From contig CAMCLK010000011.1 in NCBI GenBank assembly GCA_945875585.1, forward strand, positions 1 to 64,000: a stretch of 64,000 nucleotides of DNA, in the 5' to 3' direction. The notes under the pieces are model-generated. The model was not told where the DNA came from, made no database searches, and saw only the letters and a list, made by a program, of their open reading frames with translations. Numbering within the stretch: the stretch's first letter is position 1; each line of letters begins with the position of its first letter. This DNA is from Candidatus Kuenenia stuttgartensis. Its GTDB lineage: Bacteria > Planctomycetota > Planctomycetia > Gemmatales > Gemmataceae. Below, piece by piece: positions 19,501 through 27,263 of the stretch. The position numbers and the translations under genes were made by a program.

Positions 19501-19736
19501 GAAGCCCAGCGGCGCCCGGCGGAACACCGGCCCCGGCTAAACCTGCTGCCCCGGGAACAGCCCCAGCCAATTCAGTCCCGAATGAACCCAAGCCGGTTGC
19601 GCCAGCGCCCGGTACAGCGCCTGCTGCTCCAAACAGCCCGGCTCCAATGCCAACCAATGTACCGCCGGCCACTCCGCCGGCCAAACCCGCCAATCCTTCA
19701 TCGCCCCCCGCCGCACCCGCGGCGCCCGGCCGCTAA
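16506..19736 (+). CDS. pilM: Very large PilM-type protein with membrane and low-complexity extensions
   Basis: Residues about 34-400 form an actin-like PilM domain, the cytoplasmic platform of type IV pilus/type II secretion machines. Visible motifs are VWGIDLGQCGLKAIRLE, VSVPGKAGLVRFVKLPP, EAKQQIPFKLEEVVWD and CVAALDIGADESTLVV. Normal PilM is about 350 residues; this one is 1076. After it come a transmembrane helix (about 418-440), a mixed helical region of about 300 residues, a Gly/Met/Pro-rich stretch (about 797-898), a small folded part (TEFVIYFVWKEPKPSDELRD) and a Pro/Ala-rich tail. This may be a PilM-PilN fusion, since PilN is a single-span protein that binds PilM. Start ATG 16506 has AAGGAAGG upstream. 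It is first gene of a three-gene operon. Confidence 0.85.
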   Translation: MGTTADDATAAGENAGAEKPKAAPSRKGRPPKGVWGIDLGQCGLKAIRLEERDGTIVATHFDYIEHPKILSQPDADRDQLVREALTQFLQRNKWRGDHISVSVPGKAGLVRFVKLPPVEEKRIRDIVAFEAKQQIPFKLEEVVWDFQKIGTGMVIDGLAIDTEVGLFAMKRDIISKEMQGYRDAKLEVTTIQMAPLALANYLVYDLLKIDPPEPGAEEMGDMGGGGKCVAALDIGADESTLVVTDGGKIIMQRPVNVGGNHFTRALTKDFKLTFGKAEHLKRHAAKGLGKDGPDLKTILTSLKPVLSDLVNELQRALTYFSNTNRNAEIEYLVGLGNAFKLPGLQKYLQDKLGLEVKRPKTFERVDLSEISGQASFSDNFLTYGVAYGLALQGVGRGQIKVTLLPPEIKFERMIRAKKPWAAAAAAVLLLGLGGLAAGSYYQAKPYIDPAVIAEVAKAKTVKGTVDSGIAAFKKIQDDTTAEEKKVKSSVAGQEERNNWLELMMFLNESVPRPDGSNLYAPKAREYYEGWRAPWTEWAKEINDATPERQQVLKQWEANLKTAWMRELRTNNVNDLTLLPLPAYPLPEKDQKLQTVHDLYDRAQKENKRFFRAQKGSDAYDLYRTTQGVVRESAGGELPPGTQDLVQVNIESVTCRYTDKLDNFWNGMLKDKTFNSQKTERVRPRDHLKAAPEGEGWVVELRGYTFHWDEANFVNNAVVDNLAAWGVRTQLVATPPMAPPADGMPPAEAAAAPAEGVAPPTAGPVVNRLSHFALYSYDLANTSDRSNFKFSQGSFLTSLMGGGAAAAGGAGPGGEGGGPMSMGSMGGPGGPGGDAGAGASPRAGWKPLGGGAGGGSIPGVSGGPPGGGAMMAGGEGAGSMAGPPGSAAPGGAPGAFTPPGKPGSARRTEFVIYFVWKEPKPSDELRDFAAAASEAGASAKYYSEKAASAVIRPSRQIPFELRTGGLPKGSLPPEPPFEKPAAPPSATPPGSPEGAPVAPGSPAAPGGTPAPAKPAAPGTAPANSVPNEPKPVAPAPGTAPAAPNSPAPMPTNVPPATPPAKPANPSSPPAAPAAPGR

Positions 19737-19754
19737 CCCTGGAGGGATCAAGCC

Positions 19755-21665
19755 ATGGCCGCCAAGTTTGATGTCGAGCAGGTCAAGAAGCACCTATTCT
19801 GGATCCTTCTGGGTGTTACAGCCCTGATCGAGGTTGTCGCTATTGCCCTCCTGATGGTCAGTGACCCTGCCGCAGAGAAGCGGAAGGAATATGTTGACCG
19901 CCAAAAGGAAATGAAGTCCATCAGCGACTTCAAGAACTCGAAGTTCCTGCCGCCGTGGGAGGAGCGTAAAAACGAATTCACTGGTGAAAAGAATGTCATC
20001 TGGGAAAAGGCGTGGAAACCACAGGAACCTATCTATGACTTCCCGCTGGGTATCAAGAAGCTTGAATACCCCGATGAAAAACCAACGAGCGCCGAGCTGA
20101 CCTCCTACCGCGACCGTTACTACAAGGATCAGTTCGACCGGTCCGTCGCCGAGGCATCGACCACGAAATATGAAATTGAATATAAGAACGGGAATCCCGA
20201 CCGGTATCTTCTGCTGCAAGGCCCATCCCCAATCGCCTTTGGTGGCGCGGGTGGCGGCCAGACTGGTGGCGGGATAATGGCAGGTGCCAGCCAACCGGGT
20301 AGCAGTGAAGGCGGGCCCATGAAAGCCGGTGGAGTTTCGGTTGGTGCTGCTGCCCCTGCGAGCGTATCTCCTGGTATCCGCGGCATTCTTGGCGAACTCC
20401 CGACGTTCACCATTCCGCCCAATCCAGAGGAATTCTGGATTCTGCAGGAAGATCTTTCCGTGCGCCGCGAGTTGGTGCATACCCTTCGGAAAGCCCTTGG
20501 CGAAATGGCCGTGATGACTCGTAAACCTGCCAGCAAGGAAAATACCGGCGCCGTGGTGCTTGTGAATTCCTTCTGGGAGTTGACGCTGATTCCCGAGGCA
20601 GGAGGGAGGCTTTCCGAGAAAAGCACCATCCGCAATGTTCATTGTCAGGGCCGACCGCAGGCTCTTTATGACAAGGCCTTGAACTGGAAGACCGAGTTCC
20701 TGATTGCCCAAGGTGCCAATACCAAGGTGGTGCTGAGTTTCGATGGCGACCCCCTGCCCTATGGACAGGCGCGCAGTTTCCGTGAATTTGGCCCGATGAA
20801 CATCGGTACCCTCGACCTCAATCAAGAATTTCTGGCTGCCCAGACATTCCGTGATGTGAACTGCCCACTTCGGCGTGTGATGGCCATTGAGTTGGGCGTT
20901 GCAGGCCAAGATATTCGCAATTTCAAACCAGCCGATCTTAAAACGCGCTCGACTCTTCCCGAAGAAAAGGGAGAAGAAGTAGAAGCGGGTGCCGATGCTA
21001 GTGCAGGCGGCCCACCGGGTGGCGAAGGAATGATGTCGATGGGCGGTCCTCCTGGCGGAGCAGGCGCACCCGCGACTCCACGCAATGTGACATCTCTGAA
21101 TCGCCTTGACCGCGCGCGCTATTTGGTGAGCAACGAAGTCTGCCGGCATATTCCAATTGCCGTACGGTTGCAGGTAGATCAGTCTCAGGTGAATACCATT
21201 TTGACAACCATGGCCAATAACCGCCTGCGGATGCAGATAACGCAAGTGGAATGGAACCACCTTCCCCGCAGGCGGATGCTGGCTGGTGGAGGAGCGGGCG
21301 GAACAGGTTTCCCTGGGGCGGCTCCGGGTGGTTTTCCATCCATGGGTGCCCCTAGCGGTATGGCGCCCGGCCTACCGGCAATGGGTGGCATGCCCGGTCG
21401 TCCACCAGGAAGCCCTTTTGGTATTCCTGGTGCAGCAGCTCCTGGCGGTGCATCTGGAGCTGGCAGCAACCCCAATCTGGCAAGCCTTGGATTGGAAGAT
21501 GGTAATCTGATCGATCTGACGATTTATGCCATCGCTTCGCTCTACGAGCGATACCCACCCAAACCTGGCGCGGAAACAGCGGGAGGCAGTGGCGGCGATT
21601 CGGCCGCACCGTCAACCGCACCTGCAGCCAAACCACCAGCTAACACGGCACGCGAACCGGGCTAA
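19755..21665 (+). CDS. Single-span membrane protein of the PilM operon, Gly/Pro-rich
   Basis: Unrecognised family, 636 residues. A transmembrane helix lies at about 13-35 (FWILLGVTALIEVVAIALLM), so most of the protein should be outside the cytoplasmic membrane. Folded segments alternate with Gly/Met/Pro-rich linkers (about 160-200, 413-440 and 515-575). The linkers resemble those of the two flanking genes (MMSMGGPPGG). The start ATG 19755 has GGAGGG nine bases upstream and lies 18 bases after the pilM stop, so it is clearly in the same operon. By position it could replace PilN, PilO or PilP in a divergent pilus/secretion platform, but no family motif supports that. Confidence 0.7.
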   Translation: MAAKFDVEQVKKHLFWILLGVTALIEVVAIALLMVSDPAAEKRKEYVDRQKEMKSISDFKNSKFLPPWEERKNEFTGEKNVIWEKAWKPQEPIYDFPLGIKKLEYPDEKPTSAELTSYRDRYYKDQFDRSVAEASTTKYEIEYKNGNPDRYLLLQGPSPIAFGGAGGGQTGGGIMAGASQPGSSEGGPMKAGGVSVGAAAPASVSPGIRGILGELPTFTIPPNPEEFWILQEDLSVRRELVHTLRKALGEMAVMTRKPASKENTGAVVLVNSFWELTLIPEAGGRLSEKSTIRNVHCQGRPQALYDKALNWKTEFLIAQGANTKVVLSFDGDPLPYGQARSFREFGPMNIGTLDLNQEFLAAQTFRDVNCPLRRVMAIELGVAGQDIRNFKPADLKTRSTLPEEKGEEVEAGADASAGGPPGGEGMMSMGGPPGGAGAPATPRNVTSLNRLDRARYLVSNEVCRHIPIAVRLQVDQSQVNTILTTMANNRLRMQITQVEWNHLPRRRMLAGGGAGGTGFPGAAPGGFPSMGAPSGMAPGLPAMGGMPGRPPGSPFGIPGAAAPGGASGAGSNPNLASLGLEDGNLIDLTIYAIASLYERYPPKPGAETAGGSGGDSAAPSTAPAAKPPANTAREPG

Positions 21666-21690
21666 TCCCCTCGACAGGAGGACTTTCAAC

Positions 21691-23979
21691 ATGGCTCTCA
21701 AGGGATTCGACTGGAAGCAATTCTTGCTGGAAAAAGGCGAGAAAATCGGTTTGGCGATATTCGCAGTACTGGGTCTGGGCCTTCTGGGTCTGGGACTGCT
21801 CAATATCCAAACCGCCGACAGCCCGGAGGAGAAAAAGGCTGTCTTGAGTAAAATCAACAGCGATGTGGACAGCCGGTTCAAAGCGGCTGAACCAACGGAT
21901 GCGGACAAACCGTCTACAGACCGTGCCAAGCTGGCTTATTCAGAGTTCAAACCGATACTGGCGTCTGGTTATCAGACCGACCCGTTCTTCACTGACGAAG
22001 CGGTTGCGCAACCCAAAAGGCAGCAACCGAAAATTCTGCAGATTTCACCCGATGCCAAAGCTGCGGTTGCCCTTCTGGCTCTGAAAACGCTTGTGGTGGA
22101 AGGCGACGACAAGCGTGGCACCCGCATCTTGGTCCTTAAAGATTACAAAGGACCAGGAGCTGCTGGCAAAGGTGGCATGATGGGCGGCGGTGAAGGCGGC
22201 AGCTTGGGCCCAGTGGCCGGCGGTGGCGTGAACATGCCAGCGATTGGAGCCAAAACAGCTCCGGCACCCCAAGGTAATGCTGACATATTGAAAGCGATTG
22301 CCAAGCGTGCCGCGGGAAGTCCCAAGCGGAGTCAGGGCAAACTTGGCAAAGCCAAGGACGACCCCAGACCGATCTTCAACGCCGAAATGGTTTCGGAACA
22401 GGAATTTGAAGCCAAAGGCTATCAACCAGCAGTCGATGTGCGAGCCGTACGCATTGCTGAAATTGTGGCCACATTCCCTCTGAAACAGCAAATGGAGGAG
22501 TACCGTACGCGTCTACGTCTGCCAGAAGGCAATTACGAGATGCCGTACTTCTCCGGTGTGGAAGTGGAACGTCGAGAAAAGCAAGCCAGTGGCCAATGGG
22601 CCGATTACAAGGCGATTGACGTTCGTAAAGACTACGACATGTACCGCAACCTTTCGTTCAATCAATTTGAAACCGACGACGATCGTTGGTTGGATTTGGT
22701 GCAGATTCAAATGACCCCTGCAGGGAAAACAGTTTTCCCTGTTTATTGGAAGCGCCCGAAGGCCGTGTTTGATGGCATGTATCCAAATCTGGAGGAAAAC
22801 CTCGCCAAGGTTCAGGATCGCCTCAAGCAAGCTGAAACGAGCAAAACCCTACAGGAACAGCGCAAAAAACGCAAATCGCTGCTCGACCGCAATGAGGACG
22901 ATGACCAGCCATTTGCGGGTGCCACACCAGGCGGCGCAATGGGTGGCCCTGGCGGCATGTCTTCCATGGGAGGCCCTCCCGGGAGCATGAAACCGGGCAT
23001 GGGAGCTGCTCCCGGTATGTCTATGCCCGGTGGAGGCAGTATGACTATGCAGGGTGGGATTGGCGGAAGCGGTACTGGCAATACCCAAGCTGAATTGCCG
23101 CCACCTGAAGATTGCATTATCCGCGTGATCGATTTCACGGTGGAAAGTGGCAAAACCTACCAGTACCGCATACGAGTCAAACTGCGAAATCCAAACTACC
23201 TTCGCAGCGATGTTGCCCAAGAAAGCTATGCCAAGGAGGAAGAACTGCGCGCCGACCCAGAGTCATGGCGTGAGTTGCCTCCTGTCACCTCCCCATTGGA
23301 ACAGTTCCTTTATGCCTCGATCCCCGCATTCAACGAAGGATTGCAACCCGAGACCGACCGCAACAAGGCATTCTTTGAAGTGCACCACTGGGTTGAAAAA
23401 ACCACGGTCGGTGGCGGAGATGTTGATGTTGGCGAATGGGTTGTTGTCCCAAGGTTCAAGGTGACCCGTGGCGATTTCATTGGTCGCGATGCCGTCGTTC
23501 AGGGCGTTCCAACTTGGAACCGTTCCATTCACGGTTCTGACTTCCTGCACGATCAAGCCACTCAGGCAAGTGCCAAGGCTACGGGCGAACCGTCTGTCAT
23601 GGTCAATTTGATAGCCAAACGTGGCACACAACCCGTGCAGTTCCTGCTTGCAGATGTTGAAGGCCCCTACTTCCTCCATGAACGTGTGGAGAAGAAGGAT
23701 GGCCGCAACAGCACCAGCAGAATTGAAGATCCCAAACGACCGGGACTTGGCGCCAAGCAGGACCCCGATGTATGGTCTGAATCGCTGATTCTGACCATGG
23801 ATGGCAAATTACTCTCCCGCAACAGCGGTATTACCGAAATCGATGCTGATCGCAAGGAACGGCTGAAGGCATACGACGCGCGCGTCAGCCAAGTACGCAA
23901 AGAGATTGACGAAACTAAGAAGTCGGGTGCCCCCGGCACTTCCGGAAATCCTTTTGGGGCACCTCCCGACAGCAACTGA
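21691..23979 (+). CDS. Second single-span membrane protein of the PilM operon
   Basis: Unrecognised family, 762 residues. A transmembrane helix lies at about 19-38 (IGLAIFAVLGLGLLGLGLLN) after a short basic N-terminus (MALKGFDWKQFLLEKGEK). Low-complexity Gly/Met/Pro stretches occur at about 154-187 and 409-467. Between and after them are charged, probably folded regions, including IRVIDFTVESGKTYQYRIRV, which looks like a beta-sandwich. The tail is helical (RLKAYDARVSQVRKEIDE). The frame is open upstream into the previous gene, but ATG 21691 has an AGGAGG site and starts exactly at the membrane leader. It ends the operon; a strong terminator follows. Confidence 0.7.
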   Translation: MALKGFDWKQFLLEKGEKIGLAIFAVLGLGLLGLGLLNIQTADSPEEKKAVLSKINSDVDSRFKAAEPTDADKPSTDRAKLAYSEFKPILASGYQTDPFFTDEAVAQPKRQQPKILQISPDAKAAVALLALKTLVVEGDDKRGTRILVLKDYKGPGAAGKGGMMGGGEGGSLGPVAGGGVNMPAIGAKTAPAPQGNADILKAIAKRAAGSPKRSQGKLGKAKDDPRPIFNAEMVSEQEFEAKGYQPAVDVRAVRIAEIVATFPLKQQMEEYRTRLRLPEGNYEMPYFSGVEVERREKQASGQWADYKAIDVRKDYDMYRNLSFNQFETDDDRWLDLVQIQMTPAGKTVFPVYWKRPKAVFDGMYPNLEENLAKVQDRLKQAETSKTLQEQRKKRKSLLDRNEDDDQPFAGATPGGAMGGPGGMSSMGGPPGSMKPGMGAAPGMSMPGGGSMTMQGGIGGSGTGNTQAELPPPEDCIIRVIDFTVESGKTYQYRIRVKLRNPNYLRSDVAQESYAKEEELRADPESWRELPPVTSPLEQFLYASIPAFNEGLQPETDRNKAFFEVHHWVEKTTVGGGDVDVGEWVVVPRFKVTRGDFIGRDAVVQGVPTWNRSIHGSDFLHDQATQASAKATGEPSVMVNLIAKRGTQPVQFLLADVEGPYFLHERVEKKDGRNSTSRIEDPKRPGLGAKQDPDVWSESLILTMDGKLLSRNSGITEIDADRKERLKAYDARVSQVRKEIDETKKSGAPGTSGNPFGAPPDSN

Positions 23980-24045
23980 CGCTTGGTTCTAAATGGCGTT
24001 ATAATTTCACGCCCATACTTGGGCTTGGGGCAGATCAAAATAGAC

Positions 24046-24077
24046 ATGGGCTCATCAGGCGAAACTGATGAGCCCAT
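24046..24077 (+). terminator. Rho-independent terminator of the PilM operon
   Basis: A perfect 13-bp stem (ATGGGCTCATCAG with its complement) closes a six-base loop GCGAAA and is followed by TTTTCGTTTT. It lies between the operon and the convergent decarboxylase gene, so it may also act on the other strand. Confidence 0.85.
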
Positions 24078-24100
24078 TTTCGTTTTGTGCGAAACCGTTG

Positions 24101-25753
24101 TTATTTAAGCGTGTCGGCCAGACTTGCGCCAAGGCGACGGAGTGCCGGACTGGAGTCGTGTGAATCGAGAATCGCATTGATGAGATAAAACTTACCTGGG
24201 CTGGCAATCGCCTCATCGAGCGCCCGATCGAATTCTACTTCGGTGGTAACCAAGCGGCCGCAACCGCCACCGAGCAATTCTGGGAGCTTATGGTATTGCC
24301 ACTCATGGATATCGTTGAATTTTCCTTCCAGAATAAACCGCTCGGTGAGGTATCCCTTGTTGTTGAGCACGATCACGATTGGATCCAGCCCAAGCCTGAC
24401 AGCGGTCGATAGTTCCGTGCCCGTCATCTGAAACGCGCCATCCCCCACCAGAACAAGTGGCCTTACTCCAGGCCGGGCCACCTGCGCGCCAATGGACGCC
24501 GGTACCGCCCAACCCAGCGTGGCATAAAAGGCTGAAGAAAGGAACTCCGTGCCCTGATGCACAGTAAGATCAATCGCGCCAAACATGGCATCACCCGGAT
24601 CGGCAATAACCGCAATATCGCCCGACAGTACGGAATTAACCTTGTGGAACAACCGACTGGTTGTGAGCGGAACCGACGTGTTGACCAGCCAAGGCAGATC
24701 AAGCGGGTTGTCTCGCGCTGGCATGGAGCGGAAGTAGCGGGGCAAGCTGGCTACCTCAAGACTGCCCACCAGATCCCGGAGCAGCACATCCTCAAAGCTG
24801 TGGTGCCTGATACGAATGTTGGCACTGGTGGCATTGATTGTCTTTTCCGGATCCAATCGCGACGTGAATACACCTGTATCCATATCCGTGATCGGCGCTC
24901 CCAGCGAAAGAACGCAATCGGATCCTTCCACGAATTCCACAACCCCCACACGACTGAGGGCCCCGACATAGGTTCCAGCATAGAGCGGGTGTTTCTCGCT
25001 GATAACAGATTTACTCAATAATGTCGAACAGATTGGGATGTTGTGTTGTTCAGCAAAAGCCAATACCTGATCCGTCAGGCCCAATCGATGAACCTCGATA
25101 CCGGCAATAATGATCGGCGATTTGGCAGCCGCGAGCATTGAGACGATTTCGGCAACGGCTTCCGCCAATTCGTCGGGATCGCTTCGTTCGGCATCGATCT
25201 CGGGTTCATGGTCGCGAACAGGAAGCATGTCAACCCGGTCTCTGGGCAGCTCAATATAGACGGGTTGTTTACGGCGCAGGCAGGTGGCCAACACCCGGTC
25301 GATTTCACGAAACGCAGTCAAAGGGTCTTCAATAACTGCTGATGCCGCTGTTATGGGTTCAAAGGCGCGGCGTTGGGCGTCGTGCGCTCCCACCATGTGG
25401 TGCACCTGCGATCGTTTGCGGCGTTCGCGCACCCCAGGTGCCCCGCTGATGACCACCAATGGCGATTTCTCGGCATAGGCACAAGCCACCGCATTGGCAG
25501 CACTCAGGCCTCCTACCGCATAAGTGACACACAAGGCCCCAAGACCACGGATGCGGGCATAGGCATCGGCTGCATATCCAGCGCACAGTTCGTTGGTTGT
25601 GCCGATCAGCTTCAACTGGCTCTCTTCGATCTGATGCATGAAACCCAGAACGTAGTCACCCGGAATGCCAAAGACGTGGCCCAGTCCCAACTGGTGCAAC
25701 CTTTCAATCAGGTAGCGACCAGCAGACAGTGACTGGTGGTTGGAAGGCGCCAT
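24101..25753 (-). CDS. Thiamine-diphosphate 2-keto acid decarboxylase (indolepyruvate/pyruvate decarboxylase type)
   Basis: A ThDP enzyme of 550 residues that decarboxylates a 2-keto acid to an aldehyde. The N-terminus (YLIERLHQLGLGHVFGIPGDY) and the catalytic Glu region (IGTTNELCAGYAADAYAR) match the pyruvate/indolepyruvate decarboxylase group. The ThDP-Mg motif is VGDGAFQMTG...VIVLNNKGY in the C-terminal domain. HHMVGAHDAQRRAFEPIT is where the paired His residues of decarboxylases are expected. ATG 25753 follows a GAGG site; a longer start at GTG 25804 is possible but less natural. Substrate (pyruvate, indolepyruvate or branched-chain keto acids) cannot be decided by reading. The 3' end faces the PilM-operon terminator. 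Confidence 0.85.
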   Translation of the reverse strand: MAPSNHQSLSAGRYLIERLHQLGLGHVFGIPGDYVLGFMHQIEESQLKLIGTTNELCAGYAADAYARIRGLGALCVTYAVGGLSAANAVACAYAEKSPLVVISGAPGVRERRKRSQVHHMVGAHDAQRRAFEPITAASAVIEDPLTAFREIDRVLATCLRRKQPVYIELPRDRVDMLPVRDHEPEIDAERSDPDELAEAVAEIVSMLAAAKSPIIIAGIEVHRLGLTDQVLAFAEQHNIPICSTLLSKSVISEKHPLYAGTYVGALSRVGVVEFVEGSDCVLSLGAPITDMDTGVFTSRLDPEKTINATSANIRIRHHSFEDVLLRDLVGSLEVASLPRYFRSMPARDNPLDLPWLVNTSVPLTTSRLFHKVNSVLSGDIAVIADPGDAMFGAIDLTVHQGTEFLSSAFYATLGWAVPASIGAQVARPGVRPLVLVGDGAFQMTGTELSTAVRLGLDPIVIVLNNKGYLTERFILEGKFNDIHEWQYHKLPELLGGGCGRLVTTEVEFDRALDEAIASPGKFYLINAILDSHDSSPALRRLGASLADTLK

Positions 25754-25840
25754 AAGAGAAACCTCGTGGGGGACTGACAAAGAGCCACTGGTTTCATTGT
25801 TCACCCTTAATGAGGTATGGAACAGCCCCTAGGTCATAAA

Positions 25841-27253
25841 TCAGGCCAAAAGCTCTTTAATGACCCGGCCATGAACATCCGTCAGTCGGAAGTCCCTGCC
25901 CGCATGACGGTAGGTGAGCTTTTCATGGTCAAAACCAAGCAAGTGCATGATGGTTGCTTGTAGATCGTGAACGTGAACCTTGTTTTCAACCGCCTGAAAA
26001 CCAAATTCATCGGTAGCGCCGTGAACGTATCCACCCTTACTGCCACCGCCTGCCATCCAAATGGAATACCCATGATGGTTGTGATCGCGACCGTTGATCT
26101 TCCCGGCATTGGCACCGGCTGTGGGAAGTTCGACAGTGGGAGTGCGACCAAACTCACCTCCCCATATCACCAAAGTGTCGTCGAGCATGCCTCGCCTTTC
26201 CAGATCGGCGAGTAGCGCGCCAATGGCCTGATCGCATTCACGCGCAAGGCGGCGGTGATTCACCTCGATATCGTCATGATTATCCCATGGCTGCCCGGCA
26301 CCGTGCCACACCTGCACGAAGCGAACACCGCGTTCGACCAAACGGCGCGCGATCAACATTTGCCTGCCCTGCACCCCCGGTCCATACATGTCGCGCACGG
26401 ATTGGGATTCTCTGGAAATATCAAAAGCGTCCTCGGCATCCGATTGCATGCGCCAAGCCAGTTCGAACGACTGGATCCGCGCTTCAAGGCGACTATCGTG
26501 TTCGCGACCCGCCAAGTGCTTGCGATTCATGCGGGCCAGCAGATCGAGTTGGGCGCGCTGGTCAGAAGAAGCCCGTCCGGGACGGATGTTTTCCACCAGC
26601 TTTTCAAGAGCCGTGTGCTGGGTATCGATATAGGTTCCCTGATAAACACCCGGCAGAAAAGCAGATTGCCAGTTCTGAGTTTCCTGAATGGGGTAACCAC
26701 CCGGACACATCGAAATAAAGCCAGGCAAGTTTTGATTTTCACTACCCAAGCCGTAGGTCACCCAAGATCCCATGCTGGGACGGACCTGCCTGGAATCGCC
26801 GCAATTAAGCAACAGCAACGATGGTTCGTGGTTGGGCACATCCGCGTGCATGGAGCGCACAACACATAATTTATCAGCCATGCGCGCCACATAGGGGAAC
26901 AGTTCGCTGATCTCGACGCCGGATTGCCCATGTTTTGAAAATTTGAACGGCGAACCGAACCCGTGCCCGGTTTTGCGTTCCGTGGGCAGGTTTGGCCGAG
27001 GCAACGGCTTGCCGTGGTTTTTGGTCAGTAGCGGTTTGGGATCAAAAGTATCCACATGAGACGGACCGCCGTTCATAAACAGGTGAATGACCCGTTTCGC
27101 CTTGGGCCGATGGTGCGAATCATGGGGTGCCAAGGGAGCGATATCACGCGATCCGCCAGAGGCTCGCGCTTCATCTTGCAGCATGGAAGCTAGGCTGATT
27201 CCACCCAGCCCCATCCCGCCCCGCCACAACATCGATCGCCTGTCTAGTGGCAT
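25841..27253 (-). CDS. DUF1501 family protein
   Basis: A member of the planctomycete DUF1501 family (alkaline-phosphatase/sulfatase-like fold) with a Tat-like leader (PLDRRSMLWRGGMGLGGISLASML). Characteristic segments are KRVIHLFMNGGPSHVDTFDPKP, ELFPYVARMADKLCVVRSMH, DTLVIWGGEFGRTP and GRDHNHHGYSIWMAGGG. The family nearly always travels with a PSCyt1/DUF1549/DUF1553 gene, as here, and the pair is suspected to act on complex polysaccharides, without proof. ATG 27253 has AAGGA seven bases upstream and begins 10 bases after the stop of the partner gene. The frame is open to 27286, which would overlap the partner. Length is 470 residues. Confidence 0.93.
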   Translation of the reverse strand: MPLDRRSMLWRGGMGLGGISLASMLQDEARASGGSRDIAPLAPHDSHHRPKAKRVIHLFMNGGPSHVDTFDPKPLLTKNHGKPLPRPNLPTERKTGHGFGSPFKFSKHGQSGVEISELFPYVARMADKLCVVRSMHADVPNHEPSLLLLNCGDSRQVRPSMGSWVTYGLGSENQNLPGFISMCPGGYPIQETQNWQSAFLPGVYQGTYIDTQHTALEKLVENIRPGRASSDQRAQLDLLARMNRKHLAGREHDSRLEARIQSFELAWRMQSDAEDAFDISRESQSVRDMYGPGVQGRQMLIARRLVERGVRFVQVWHGAGQPWDNHDDIEVNHRRLARECDQAIGALLADLERRGMLDDTLVIWGGEFGRTPTVELPTAGANAGKINGRDHNHHGYSIWMAGGGSKGGYVHGATDEFGFQAVENKVHVHDLQATIMHLLGFDHEKLTYRHAGRDFRLTDVHGRVIKELLA

Positions 27254-27263
27254 AGTAGTATCC

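Noticed and set aside
18890..19730. Gly/Pro-rich open frames on the minus strand over pilM
   Set aside because: They mirror low-complexity repeats of the real gene and have no start signals.
21526..21690. Upstream extension of the third PilM-operon gene
   Set aside because: It overlaps the preceding gene, while ATG 21691 has AGGAGG and starts at the membrane leader.
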